Shown here one piece after another: positions 1 through 8,587 of a DNA stretch of 64,000 nucleotides; within the stretch, counting starts at the first letter, position 1; the number at the start of each line of letters is the position of its first letter. Source of the DNA: Serratia fonticola (GTDB lineage Bacteria > Pseudomonadota > Gammaproteobacteria > Enterobacterales > Enterobacteriaceae); the NCBI RefSeq assembly GCF_006715025.1, contig NZ_VFMK01000001.1, positions 62,001 through 126,000 on the forward strand. The letters are read 5' to 3'. The notes beneath the pieces were generated by a model, which worked only from the letters and a program-made list of their open reading frames with translations, was not told the DNA's origin and made no database searches. A program made the translations under genes and the position numbers.

Positions 1-457
1 CTGCCGAACGGTTCGCCATTTCCAGCAGGCCAACGCGTTCAAGCCATACCGTAGCACGCTCCAACGCATCGGCCTCTGCACGGCGAAACGCCGGGGTTTT
101 CAGCAAACCGGCAAACACGCCGCTTTTCAGATGCTGATGCTGGGCGACCAACAGGTTTTCAATCACCGTCATTTCACGGAACAACCGGACGTGCTGGAAG
201 GTACGTACCACGCCCATACGGGCGATAGTCTGCCCGGACAACCCTTCCAGGTGGCGCTCTCGCAGTTTGATGGTGCCACTGGTCGGGCGATAGAACCCGG
301 TCAGGCAGTTAAACACCGTCGTTTTTCCTGCACCGTTCGGACCAATCAATGAAACAATCTCACCCTCGTGCAGTTCAAGCGCAACGTTGTTCACCGCCAG
401 CAGACCGCCGAAGCGCATCGAAAGCCCTTCTACCGCCAGTAAAGGTTGAGCACTCAT
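1..457 (-). CDS. livG: LivG, branched-chain amino acid ABC transporter ATPase (partial)
   Basis: This is the N-terminal part of the ATP-binding subunit that powers uptake of leucine, isoleucine and valine at the inner face of the cytoplasmic membrane. The start ATG at 457 is followed by MSAQPLLAVEGLSMRFGG, and the Walker A motif GPNGAGKTT is visible. The sequence follows E. coli LivG closely. The start overlaps the livM stop by 4 bp (ATGA), indicating translational coupling in livKHMG(F). The frame runs off the left edge of the window, so the signature motif, Walker B and C-terminus are not visible. Confidence 0.95.
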   Translation of the reverse strand, partial: MSAQPLLAVEGLSMRFGGLLAVNNVALELHEGEIVSLIGPNGAGKTTVFNCLTGFYRPTSGTIKLRERHLEGLSGQTIARMGVVRTFQHVRLFREMTVIENLLVAQHQHLKSGVFAGLLKTPAFRRAEADALERATVWLERVGLLEMANRSA

Positions 458-1737
458 GGTTGTTCTCCCTTCACGACATGAATATCCGCCGCTTTCAACT
501 TCAACTGTGGGCGTTTCATCGGTAACAGCCCCTGTGGCCGCCAAATCATCATCAACACCATCAACGCACCCAGCAGCAGCATGCTGTATTCATTCAAATC
601 ACGCATGAGTTCACGGGATACCACCAGCAGAATCGCGGCCAGGATAACGGCAAACTGAGACCCCATCCCACCCAGCACCACAATGGCCAGGACAAAAGCC
701 GACTCCACAAAGGTGAAGGATTCCGGACTGACGAAGCCCTGACGCGCAGCAAACAGCGTTCCGGCAAAGCCGGCAAAGGCTGCACTGATGGTGAAAGCTG
801 TCAGTTTGATTTTGGTCGGGCTGAGGCCCAATGAGCGGCAGGCGATCTCATCTTCGCGCAGCGCTTCCCAGGCACGGCCGAGCGGCATACGCAGTAATCG
901 GTTAATCACAAACAGTGTGAGTATCACCAACAACAACGCGACCAGATAGAGGAACACGATGCGGTCGCTGGGATCGTATTGCAGGCCAAAGAAATTATGG
1001 AAAGTATCCCAGCCGCCGTCACGTGCACTGCGGCTGAACTCCAGACCAAACAACGTCGGTTTCGGGATCTGGCTGATACCATTAGGCCCACCGGTGATCT
1101 CGGTATTGTTCAGCAGCAGGATACGGACGATCTCGCCAAATCCAAGGGTAACAATCGCCAGATAGTCTCCCCGCAGGCGCAGCACCGGGAACCCCAGCAG
1201 GAAGCCGAAGATAGCGGTCACAATCCCCGCCAACGGCAGGCTTTCCCAGAAGCCCAGGCCGTAGTAATGGTTCAGCAGCGCATACGTATAAGCACCAATG
1301 GCGTAGAAGCCGCCATACCCCAACACCAGCAGGCCGGACAGCCCAACCACCACGTTGAGCCCCAACCCCAGCATGACGTAGATCAGCGTCAGGGTGGCGA
1401 TATCCACCGCGCCGCGCGAAACCAGAAACGGCCACGCCACGGCCGCGATAATGAGCGCCGCCGCCAGCAGTTTCTGGCGCGGGGTTGTGCCATCAAAGCT
1501 CGGCAAGACGAACGACGGGCCTGAGACTTTTTTCAGCCCTTGCTGCATCAGCGGACGCAGCAATTGAAAAAAGAACACCACCACACAACCAATGCCAATC
1601 CACATCCAGCGCACTTCGGCAGCACCATGCACCACCAGTTTGGTGCCATCCAGGCTCAGTTGCATCCCCATCAGGAACGAGGCCATCACAAACAGCACAA
1701 CCGTGGCGATACAGGCGTTAAGCAAACCGAGTTTCAT
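454..1737 (-). CDS. livM: LivM, branched-chain amino acid ABC transporter permease
   Basis: This is one of the two membrane permeases of the high-affinity branched-chain amino acid importer. The 427-residue product is close to the E. coli length. It begins with two or three hydrophobic segments, then has a basic linker near residues 65-90 and the long multi-spanning core. The conserved EAA-type loop region is around the REDEIACRSLG stretch. The start ATG at 1737 overlaps the livH stop by 4 bp and the stop overlaps the livG start by 4 bp, so livH, livM and livG are translated as a coupled set. Confidence 0.97.
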   Translation of the reverse strand: MKLGLLNACIATVVLFVMASFLMGMQLSLDGTKLVVHGAAEVRWMWIGIGCVVVFFFQLLRPLMQQGLKKVSGPSFVLPSFDGTTPRQKLLAAALIIAAVAWPFLVSRGAVDIATLTLIYVMLGLGLNVVVGLSGLLVLGYGGFYAIGAYTYALLNHYYGLGFWESLPLAGIVTAIFGFLLGFPVLRLRGDYLAIVTLGFGEIVRILLLNNTEITGGPNGISQIPKPTLFGLEFSRSARDGGWDTFHNFFGLQYDPSDRIVFLYLVALLLVILTLFVINRLLRMPLGRAWEALREDEIACRSLGLSPTKIKLTAFTISAAFAGFAGTLFAARQGFVSPESFTFVESAFVLAIVVLGGMGSQFAVILAAILLVVSRELMRDLNEYSMLLLGALMVLMMIWRPQGLLPMKRPQLKLKAADIHVVKGEQP

Positions 1738-2660
1738 ACTTTCTCAACCTCCGGACGCCCAAGGATGCCGGTTGGCATCACCAGCAACACCACAATCAGC
1801 AGCGCGAAAGACACCACATCTTTGTATTCGGTACTCAGATAGGCAGAGGTAAGCGCTTCTGCCACGCCCAGTACCAGGCCACCGATCATCGCGCCAGGAA
1901 TACTGCCGATCCCTCCCAGCACTGCGGCAGTGAAGGCCTTCATCCCGGCCATAAAGCCGATATAGGGATTGATCACGCCGTAGAACTGGCCAAGCAACAC
2001 ACCGGCTACCGCCGCCATTACGGCACCGATCACGAAGGTGAGTGAAATCACCCGGTCGGTATTGATACCCAACAGGCTCGCCATCTTCAAATCTTCCGCA
2101 CAGGCACGACAGGCGCGCCCCATACGCGAATAACGGATAAACATCGTCAGCGCCAGCATCGCCAGGAAGGTAACGATCCAGATGGTGAGCTGCATGGTGC
2201 TGATGGTGGCGGCAAAGCCGTTACTCTCACCTAACACCCATCGGCCGGTAACCAGGCTGGGTAGCGCCAGATCGCGCGAGCCCTGCGTCAGGCTGACGTA
2301 GTTCTGCAGGAATATCGACATCCCGATGGCGGAAATCAGCGCGATCAGGCGTTTGGAATTGCGCACCGGCTTGTAAGCCACGCGCTCGATGCTCCAGCCA
2401 TAGGCGCTGGCAATCACAATTGAGACCAGAAAGGCCGCGCCGATCAGCAACCAGCCGACGTCGATCCCCATCATCATCAGAGCGGCGATAACGATAAATG
2501 AGACATAACTGCCGATCATATACACCTCGCCGTGGGCGAAGTTGATCATGCCGATAATGCCGTAGACCATGGTGTAACCAATGGCAATCAATGCATAGGT
2601 GCTGCCCAACGTAACGCCGTTGAACATCTGCTGCAGAAAATAGAGAAACTGCTCTGACAT
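1734..2660 (-). CDS. livH: LivH, branched-chain amino acid ABC transporter permease
   Basis: This is the second membrane permease of the Liv importer, pairing with LivM to form the channel. The 308-residue, strongly hydrophobic product begins MSEQFLYFLQQMFNGVTLGS and matches E. coli LivH throughout, including the AGVLLGQFYGVINP region. The start at 2660 lies about 210 bp downstream of the livK stop. That gap holds two ERIC-derived elements and a small hairpin, features that commonly separate a highly expressed binding-protein gene from its permease genes. The 3' end overlaps livM by 4 bp. Confidence 0.97.
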   Translation of the reverse strand: MSEQFLYFLQQMFNGVTLGSTYALIAIGYTMVYGIIGMINFAHGEVYMIGSYVSFIVIAALMMMGIDVGWLLIGAAFLVSIVIASAYGWSIERVAYKPVRNSKRLIALISAIGMSIFLQNYVSLTQGSRDLALPSLVTGRWVLGESNGFAATISTMQLTIWIVTFLAMLALTMFIRYSRMGRACRACAEDLKMASLLGINTDRVISLTFVIGAVMAAVAGVLLGQFYGVINPYIGFMAGMKAFTAAVLGGIGSIPGAMIGGLVLGVAEALTSAYLSTEYKDVVSFALLIVVLLVMPTGILGRPEVEKV

Positions 2661-2672
2661 ACTCAGACCCTT

Positions 2673-2692
2673 GGCTGCATTTTATTGCAGCC
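2673..2692. repeat. Hairpin in the livH leader
   Basis: A perfect 7-bp inverted repeat (GGCTGCA at 2673-2679, TGCAGCC at 2686-2692) encloses a six-base AT loop, 13 bp upstream of the livH start. There is no U-run on the livH-coding strand, so it is not a standard terminator. It may mark an mRNA processing or stability boundary between livK and livHMGF; this role is inferred. Confidence 0.5.
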
Positions 2693-2719
2693 TGGAATAA
2701 AAAAATCAGGAACGATGCT

Positions 2720-2780
2720 TATGCCCAATGAATTTCACGCTGCAGCCCACAACGCGGCAACGTGAAAAACAAAGGGTATA
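2720..2780. repeat. Internally deleted ERIC-type element (61 bp)
   Basis: The element has recognisable ERIC ends: a left end beginning TATGCCCAATGAATTTCA and a right end closing CGTGAAAAACAAAGGGTATA. The central part of the ERIC consensus is missing. It shares its terminal GGGTATACCC with the next element, so the two are fused end to end. Confidence 0.6.
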
Positions 2781-2868
2781 CCCTAAATCATTGGCGTTGC
2801 ATCAAGGCGTCAAGGCCGTAGGCACGGACAAAGCCAACACAGATGCAGCGTCAAGTATGACGGGTATA
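2777..2868 (+). repeat. Internally deleted ERIC element (92 bp) abutting the livK stop
   Basis: The left end TATACCCTAAATCATTGGCG and the right end TCAAGTATGACGGGTATA match the ends of the Enterobacterial Repetitive Intergenic Consensus. The central AGTAAGTGACTGGGGTGA hairpin is absent. Its last base at 2868 is immediately next to the livK stop codon (2869-2871), so the livK transcript enters the ERIC inverted repeat directly after translation ends. Confidence 0.75.
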
Positions 2869-3984
2869 CTATTTGATAGGTGTGGATGAACCATCCGCAT
2901 GCCACTCAAATACCCCGAACTCGAAACCTTTCAAATCACCTTTTTCATCCCAGGTCAGTGGCCCCATCACGGTTTCCACCGGCTGGCCGGTTTTCAGGTT
3001 TTTGACGATATCTGCCGGTTCCTGGCTCCCGCTACGTTCCATCCCGGTGACCAGAGATTGCAATGCAGCGTAAGTGGTCCAGACAAACGGCCCGGTCGGA
3101 TCCTGCTTCTTGGCTTTCAGCGCATCCACAATCGGCTGGTTGGCTGGCACCTGATCGTAACGTTTTGGCAGCGTCACCAGCATGCCTTCAGAAGCAGCAC
3201 CGGCGATGTTGGACAGGGAGGAGTTACCCACGCCTTCCGGCCCCATAAAGCGGGTAGTCAGACCGGCCTGCTTGGCCTGGCGCAGGATCTGGCCCATCTC
3301 TGGGTAGTAACCACCGAAGTAAACGAAATCCACGTTTTCTTTCTTCAGGCGCGCCACCAGGGTAGAGAAGTCTTTGTCACCGGCAGTGATACCTTCAAAC
3401 ATCACCACATCGGTTCCCTGTTTTTTCAGGCTGTCACGCACTGAACGCGCCAGGCCTTCGCCATACTGTTGTTTGTCATGAACGACGGCAATACGCTTCG
3501 GTTTGATTTCGTTGAGGATATATTTGGCCGCCGTTGGGCCCTGATCGGAATCCAGGCCGGTGGTACGCAAAATCATCTTGTAACCGCGGGTGGTCAGATC
3601 GGCGTTGGTCGCCGCCGGGGTAATCATGATCACGCCTTCATCTTCATAGATATCGGAAGCCGGTTGGGTAGAAGACGAACACAGGTGGCCGATCACATAA
3701 CGAATGCCATCATTGATAACCTTGTTGGCGACCGCTACCGCCTGTTTCGGGTCACAGGCATCGTCATACTCCACCGCGACCAGCTTATCGCCATTAATCC
3801 CGCCTTTGGCGTTGATATCGGCAATCGCCTGACGCGCACCGGTGAATTCCATGTCACCATACTGCGCTACCGGGCCAGACATCGCCCCCACAACCGCTAC
3901 CTTGATGTCTTTTGCCATCGCCGCATGGCTGATAGCCATGGCGATACAGCCCGCCAACAGCGCTTTACCCTTTGTTAATTTCAT
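2869..3984 (-). CDS. livK: Branched-chain amino acid periplasmic binding protein (LivK/LivJ)
   Basis: This is the periplasmic substrate-binding protein of the Liv ABC importer. A Sec signal peptide ends at ISHAAMA, and the mature protein begins KDIKVAVVGAMSGPVAQYGD. The two cysteines of the family's N-lobe disulphide are present in YDDACDPKQ and IGHLCSSS. Residues typical of E. coli LivK (EGMLVTLPKRYDQ, WHADGSST) and of LivJ (MGPLTWDEKGDLKGFEFGVF) are both seen. The livK label therefore rests mainly on its position directly upstream of livHMG. The ATG at 3984 is preferred over 3999 because GGGGA lies about 9 bp upstream of it. Confidence 0.93.
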   Translation of the reverse strand: MKLTKGKALLAGCIAMAISHAAMAKDIKVAVVGAMSGPVAQYGDMEFTGARQAIADINAKGGINGDKLVAVEYDDACDPKQAVAVANKVINDGIRYVIGHLCSSSTQPASDIYEDEGVIMITPAATNADLTTRGYKMILRTTGLDSDQGPTAAKYILNEIKPKRIAVVHDKQQYGEGLARSVRDSLKKQGTDVVMFEGITAGDKDFSTLVARLKKENVDFVYFGGYYPEMGQILRQAKQAGLTTRFMGPEGVGNSSLSNIAGAASEGMLVTLPKRYDQVPANQPIVDALKAKKQDPTGPFVWTTYAALQSLVTGMERSGSQEPADIVKNLKTGQPVETVMGPLTWDEKGDLKGFEFGVFEWHADGSSTPIK

Positions 3985-4448
3985 CCGTCTATTCCCCATC
4001 TGTCGTTGTGAGTTCGTCTGTTGTGTTTGCCGTACCTAATCATTGTTTCTCTCCCGAAGATTGCAAGTTACCGCCTACGGGCTGCCACCTTGAAAAGCAG
4101 CGAGATAAAACTTTTATCTATAAGTAATAATGATTTAGGCTTTTTTACGGCAATATTTTCTAATAAGACTTTATTTTTCATATCATTAAACAGGAATTTT
4201 ATTCTGCAAATCAACTCACATGGTCAGAAACAAGCGGTGTAAACAGGATAAAATCCGGATTAAATCTGCGCCATTTAGCGCCAGGAACAGCGCGTCGTGC
4301 TGGTTAACATGGCATTAACTAATTTTTTACTCGGAAAATGCCTGCTGCAAAAAACATTTTGCGCAGTAATCGTACAGAAAAACTTACACAACGCGCTGCG
4401 CAAGATCTATTACACTGTCGGCATCATTTATTGGTGCGGAAATCCGGC
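3985..4448. promoter_or_regulatory. Divergent intergenic region between livK and panM
   Basis: This 464-bp AT-rich spacer must hold the livK promoter (minus) and the panM promoter (plus). The clearest signal is a perfect 17-bp palindrome at 4103-4119 (AGATAAAA, C, TTTTATCT), about 120 bp upstream of the livK start, embedded in a very AT-rich stretch. Short open frames here have no good ribosome site or recognisable product. I could not assign individual promoter boxes with confidence. Confidence 0.45.
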
Positions 4449-4841
4449 ATGAAACTGACCATTGAGCGTTTAACCCAGTTGTCCCCGCAAGACGTTATCG
4501 ACCTTGGCAAAATCTGGCCGCAACAGCAGCCGGCACAGTGGCAAGCCTGGCTGGAAGAGGGCAACGTTCTATTCGGCGCGCGCTTTAACGAACGGCTATT
4601 GGGCGCGGTGAAAATTGAGTTGCGGGGTGATACAGCCCAGCTACACGACCTGATGGTGCGCGAGGTGACACGCCGCCGCGGGGTTGGGCTGTATCTGGTG
4701 CAAGATGCCCAACGCCAATTGCCGCAGGCGCTGCATTGGCAGTTGACCACTGCGGGGCTGACACCGCGTGAGCGTGGTGAAGTCGATAACTTTATGCGTG
4801 CCTGCGGTTTCCAGGCACGGGGCGATCTCTGGCATAAATGA
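4449..4841 (+). CDS. panM: PanM (PanZ), aspartate 1-decarboxylase maturation and regulatory protein
   Basis: PanM is a GNAT-fold protein that triggers self-cleavage of PanD proenzyme to form the pyruvoyl cofactor and, with coenzyme A, feeds back on pantothenate synthesis. The 130-residue product begins MKLTIERLTQLSPQDVIDLGKIW and shares the E. coli core FGARFNERLLGAVKIEL and VREVTRRRGVGLYLV, the latter being the acyl-CoA-binding loop. The start at 4449 aligns with the E. coli start; upstream in-frame ATGs do not. The stop overlaps the next gene's ATG by 4 bp. The neighbouring livK agrees with E. coli, where panM also lies by the liv genes. Confidence 0.92.
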   Translation: MKLTIERLTQLSPQDVIDLGKIWPQQQPAQWQAWLEEGNVLFGARFNERLLGAVKIELRGDTAQLHDLMVREVTRRRGVGLYLVQDAQRQLPQALHWQLTTAGLTPRERGEVDNFMRACGFQARGDLWHK

Positions 4842-6055
4842 AACGTTGGCTAACCCTGGCAGCGTTATTGCTGCTGATGTTGGCAGCCTGGATTGCTGGC
4901 CGCCAACAGGCGCTGAATCTTCATCATCCCTGGGATCAGCAGGTTTATATTTGGCAACGGGTCTGGACACAACAACATGCTGCCGCCCTGGCTGACAGCC
5001 GTGGGCTGTTTTCCACCCTGCGCGTTCTCGGTTTGCAGGTACACCCGCGAGAAGGCTACCGGGAGATTCAGGTTAACACCGCCCTGCTTAAGCGGGATGG
5101 CCGCCCAATCTGGCTGGTGGTGCGTCTGGACGGGCAACTGGCGCAGTTGGATGAATCAACGGTATCGCAGCGCCTGCTAAAACAGCTTCAGCGCTGGCAA
5201 ACGGCAGGGCTGCCCGTGATCGGTGTGGAAATCGATCACGATGCTGCCACCGCCCGTCTACCGGAGTACCAGCATTTCCTGCGGCAACTGCGCCAACAGC
5301 TCCCGGCGTCATTACAGCTTGGCATTACGGCGCTACCGGCCTGGCTCGCTTCTCCGGCACTGCCCGGCGTTCTGCGGCAAGTCGACAGCTCGGTGTTGCA
5401 GGTACATGCGGTATTATCACCACAACAAGGTTTGTTTGATGGCGCTTTAGCGTTACGCTGGATTCACCAATATGCCTACATCAGCACTACGCCCTTTCGC
5501 GTAGCGTTACCGGCCTACGGCATGGGGTTGGTCGGATTTGATCCCCAGGGCGCACTGGTCGAAAGCGAAGCCTCTCTGCGCGTAGCAGGTGGCGTACAAG
5601 AACTCACCGTGGCACCACAGCAGGTCGTCGACTTCTTGCAGCAACTCTCCCGGCTCTCCCCTGCGCATCTGCGCGGTATTATCTGGTTCCGTCTGCCGCT
5701 GGCAGACGATCGCCGAGCCTGGTCTTTGGCCACGCTTAAGGCCGTGATTGAAGAGCAGCCATTAGCCGTCAACTGGCAGGTAGAATTTTTGCCACCGCAG
5801 CAGCAAAATGGGCTCTACGATCTGATCATTAAGAACAACGGCCCGGTAGATGCCCCATTACCTCGCGAAATCCACATTAAGGCAGAGGGCTGCCTGGCCG
5901 CTGATGCGGTGGGCAATTACCAGTTGGAAACGACGTCGGAACAACAACGCTTTATCCGCATTCGCAGCGATCAGCTACGCGCCGGGCAATCACGCCCCTT
6001 GGGCTGGCTGCGCTGCCAACAGATCACGCCAGGAGGCACTTATGTCATACCTTAA
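4838..6055 (+). CDS. DUF3142 family protein, membrane-anchored or exported
   Basis: This 405-residue protein resembles the DUF3142 family, whose function is not established. An N-terminal hydrophobic segment (about residues 4-20, LTLAALLLLMLAAWIAG) suggests a signal anchor or signal peptide. The middle region reads like a glycosidase-type alpha/beta barrel: conserved IWLVVRLDG, a VIGVEIDHDAAT strand with two adjacent acidic residues, then LPAYGMGLVGFD and GIIWFRLPLADDRRAW. A beta-rich C-terminal part follows. It is coupled to panM by a 4-bp overlap and to the next gene by a 14-bp overlap, so the three probably form one transcript. The family assignment is from memory of motif pattern. Confidence 0.7.
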   Translation: MKRWLTLAALLLLMLAAWIAGRQQALNLHHPWDQQVYIWQRVWTQQHAAALADSRGLFSTLRVLGLQVHPREGYREIQVNTALLKRDGRPIWLVVRLDGQLAQLDESTVSQRLLKQLQRWQTAGLPVIGVEIDHDAATARLPEYQHFLRQLRQQLPASLQLGITALPAWLASPALPGVLRQVDSSVLQVHAVLSPQQGLFDGALALRWIHQYAYISTTPFRVALPAYGMGLVGFDPQGALVESEASLRVAGGVQELTVAPQQVVDFLQQLSRLSPAHLRGIIWFRLPLADDRRAWSLATLKAVIEEQPLAVNWQVEFLPPQQQNGLYDLIIKNNGPVDAPLPREIHIKAEGCLAADAVGNYQLETTSEQQRFIRIRSDQLRAGQSRPLGWLRCQQITPGGTYVIP

Positions 6056-8309
6056 TATCCCCTTCGCCTTTCGAGCTGTAACATTGTTGGCTGCACGCAT
6101 ATACCCTAGCCACTTATTCGGTATAAGCGCCAGGGGATTATTGAGTCTCATTCCTGAGACTCAGCCCTTCGGGCCAGCGTTGTTCAACTCTGCTCCCGAC
6201 AGATTTGTTACGCACTTGCCGCCTGGTTGCAACTTGAAACCCACTGGGGATATAAAGAGATGTCATCGATACCTGCCCCTGGCTTCACTGATCGCAGCGG
6301 TATTGATGACCCCACTGAGTGCTCAAGCCTGTGGTCCGGATTTCCCCAACCGCCTGCTACTCGACCGTAACGGCACCCTGCTGTCGATGCCGGAAGGCAG
6401 CTTCGCTTTCGAAGCGAGCCGTCTGGTCCCCGTGGACAAACAGTTACCCCTCTGGAAAGAACCCGCACCGGTAACACCACCAAAGCCAATGCCACTGTCG
6501 CCTGAACAACAGGCGATTGCTCAGATGCGAGCCACTCAAACCGTGGAAGAAGCCGATGCGGTAAATACCCAAGGGCTGTCTAACGCCGCTCGCCTGTACA
6601 CGCTGGGTGCAGTGGCCTTTGCCGCACAAGATCCGCGCGCGTCGACATATTTTCAGCAGGTTCTGGCACTGCCTGCCGCCGAACAAGGAGATTGGGGTTT
6701 ACGGGCACAATACTCGCTGGGCCGTGTCTTGATGGACGATCATGGCACGCCAGAGTCTGAAACCCGTTCTCCTGCGTTGTCGGTAAAGCATTCGGACAAA
6801 GCGCTGCTTGAGCAAGCCCAGGCCGCCTTCCAGCAGGTGATCGACAAGGTAAAAGGCGGTGTAGCCGACCCCGATCAATTAGCGCTGAGCAGCCTTGGCC
6901 AGCAGGCCCGTATCCATTTATGGCTCGGGGAGATTGTTCCGGCGACACAGCTGTATGCTCAACAGGCCGCCCAAGGGGATACCAACGGTGGGCTTTCGCT
7001 GCAGTATATCTCCAGCTATCTGATCAACCCGCAGCATGTGGACGCGTTGAAACAGGCTATTCACGATCCGCTGGTGCAGCAATTGGTCACTATCGAACTG
7101 TTTGCCCGCAGCAGCAATCTGCAGATATCCGACACCAATAGCTCCGGCACAGGCGCAAAGCAGATCATCAACTCGACCCTGACGTTACTGAACGACTCGG
7201 TAAAAAGCGGCTTCACCGGCAGCGATCGATTGGCCGCGCTGGCCTATCGTTCCGGACAATATGCCATGGCGGCCAGCTTGCTTAAAAACGCCGGTGATGG
7301 CGGATTGGCCTGGTGGTTACGCGCCAAGATGGCCCTGCGTGAGGGCGATGTTAAAACCGCCACCGCCGCCTATGCCAAAGCAGCAGCCGCCTTCCCTTCT
7401 GACGAGAGCTGGGGTGAGCAACGCAACGAAAATTTCGCGTCAGAAATGATTACGCCGGATTGCCGGGTAGCGGGTGAACAGGCGATTCTGGCTTTAAACC
7501 GCGGCGATTATCTGCAAGCGATGGACCTGATGTATCGCGGCAAAGAGAATTATTGGGCAGACGTGGCAGATATCGCCGAACGGGTGCTGACCGTTGATGA
7601 ACTTAAGGGTTTTGTGGATAAGCATGCTCCTGCGCCAACCACACCGCTGAAGCCGGTAAACCCGGATGAATACAATGGCCAGCAAATCACGCAGGAAGTT
7701 CAACTGCGCGAACTGCTGGCGCGGCGAATGATGCGTGCAGGCCGCTATCAGGAAGCAGTGAATTACTTTGCTATCCCCAACTACCGCCAGGCAGCGCAGG
7801 ATTTTGCCGATCTGTTGAAAACGGCACAGGATAAAACTGCGGACAAGAACGCGCGTGCCAAAGCTTATTATCAGGCAGCTGTGCTATTGCGCTCACAGGG
7901 GCTGGCGTTCACTGGCTACGAAATGACACCGGATTACGCCATTTATGGCGCCAGTTACTCCTATCTGGGGGATGCTTTCAACAACAAGGAGTTACAGCAC
8001 AAAAGCTGGATCAGCGCGGCGGAAGCAACGCGCGCCGCCAAATCGTTGCCAGCAGCGGATAATCGTTTCCTGCACTACCGCTGGCAGGCGGTGGATTTGG
8101 CGCAGAAAGCGGCCGATTTGCTGCCGCCAAAGAGCCAGCCTTATGCCGCCGTATTGTGCAATGCCGCAGGCTGGGTGATTGCACGCGACGCCAAAACTGG
8201 CCGGGCGCTGTATCAACGCTATATCAAGAACGGCACCCAGTTTGAGTGGGGAGCCAAGTTTGGCTACAACTGTCCGGCACCGGAGTTTGATACCGCAACC
8301 AACCAGTGA
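6042..8309 (+). CDS. Exported repeat-rich protein of unknown function with an ERIC-encoded N-terminal insert
   Basis: I do not recognise this 755-residue product. The start ATG at 6042 is well placed behind AGGAGG (6031-6036). Residues 6-70 are encoded by an ERIC element; just after them lies a classical export signal (KRCHRY, hydrophobic LPLASLIAAVLM, LSAQA, probable cleavage before Cys97). The mature part (CGPDFPNRLLLDRNG onward) is Ala/Gln-rich and helical with tetratricopeptide-like segments, for example around LYTLGAVAFAAQDPRASTYFQQ and RSGQYAMAASLLKNAGDGG. It is the last gene of the panM-DUF3142 unit, so it may work with the DUF3142 protein. The buried signal may impair export. A TTG at 6234 in the same frame could give a short signal peptide but has no clear ribosome site. 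Confidence 0.7.
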   Translation: MSYLNIPFAFRAVTLLAARIYPSHLFGISARGLLSLIPETQPFGPALFNSAPDRFVTHLPPGCNLKPTGDIKRCHRYLPLASLIAAVLMTPLSAQACGPDFPNRLLLDRNGTLLSMPEGSFAFEASRLVPVDKQLPLWKEPAPVTPPKPMPLSPEQQAIAQMRATQTVEEADAVNTQGLSNAARLYTLGAVAFAAQDPRASTYFQQVLALPAAEQGDWGLRAQYSLGRVLMDDHGTPESETRSPALSVKHSDKALLEQAQAAFQQVIDKVKGGVADPDQLALSSLGQQARIHLWLGEIVPATQLYAQQAAQGDTNGGLSLQYISSYLINPQHVDALKQAIHDPLVQQLVTIELFARSSNLQISDTNSSGTGAKQIINSTLTLLNDSVKSGFTGSDRLAALAYRSGQYAMAASLLKNAGDGGLAWWLRAKMALREGDVKTATAAYAKAAAAFPSDESWGEQRNENFASEMITPDCRVAGEQAILALNRGDYLQAMDLMYRGKENYWADVADIAERVLTVDELKGFVDKHAPAPTTPLKPVNPDEYNGQQITQEVQLRELLARRMMRAGRYQEAVNYFAIPNYRQAAQDFADLLKTAQDKTADKNARAKAYYQAAVLLRSQGLAFTGYEMTPDYAIYGASYSYLGDAFNNKELQHKSWISAAEATRAAKSLPAADNRFLHYRWQAVDLAQKAADLLPPKSQPYAAVLCNAAGWVIARDAKTGRALYQRYIKNGTQFEWGAKFGYNCPAPEFDTATNQ
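6056..6252 (-). repeat. Long ERIC element inserted in frame within a gene
   Basis: Read on the minus strand, the element has both ERIC ends (TATCCCCAGTGGGTTTCAAG and GAAAGGCGAAGGGGATA). It also has the central CCCCTGGCGCTTATACCGAA / TAAGTGGCTAGGG hairpin and an extra segment of roughly 70 bp in one half. It begins at the base after the DUF3142 stop codon. Removing 195 bp (6057-6251) leaves a TA target and rejoins the downstream gene in frame, so the insert adds exactly 65 codons without a stop. Confidence 0.8.
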
Positions 8310-8311
8310 AC

Positions 8312-8476
8312 TACCCCCTAACCCCTCTCCCAAAGTGAGAGGGGGACCGTCCACGTCCTCAGTTATCCCTTGCATCTAACTGAGGCTTCGGGCTCGCTCC
8401 CTCTCGCCAAACAAGTGTTTATCACGCCCTCGGGCATACAGTGGGAGAGGGCTGGGGGAGGGGTAATAATACTAAG
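8312..8476. repeat. Palindromic repeat pair flanking a spacer (BIME-like)
   Basis: A left arm CCCCTAACCCCTCTCCC with partner GTGAGAGGGGGA opens the block. A right arm GTGGGAGAGGGCTGGGGGAG closes it, so the two ends are inverted copies. The same arms bound the arrays at 40690 and 52976. The spacer between the arms shows no gene. The block lies between two convergent genes, upstream of the shared terminator. Confidence 0.6.
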
Positions 8477-8541
8477 CGGGCGCGGCATGCAGCGCACCTA
8501 CCTATGTAGCGAGCAGGTAGTAAGCCGTGTGATAAAAACAG

Positions 8542-8565
8542 AAAAGCCCGGCAAGCCGGGCTTTT
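8542..8565. terminator. Bidirectional rho-independent terminator (rpoH)
   Basis: A perfect 11-bp stem (AAAAGCCCGGC / GCCGGGCTTTT) has a two-base loop. It gives a U-run on both strands, placed 22 bp after the rpoH stop and between convergent genes. Confidence 0.9.
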
Positions 8566-8587
8566 CGAGCGTTAAGCACTATCAGTA

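Noticed and set aside
5850..6041. Longer 5' extension of the exported protein upstream of 6042
   Set aside because: It runs inside the DUF3142 gene; ATG 6042 has AGGAGG at the right distance.
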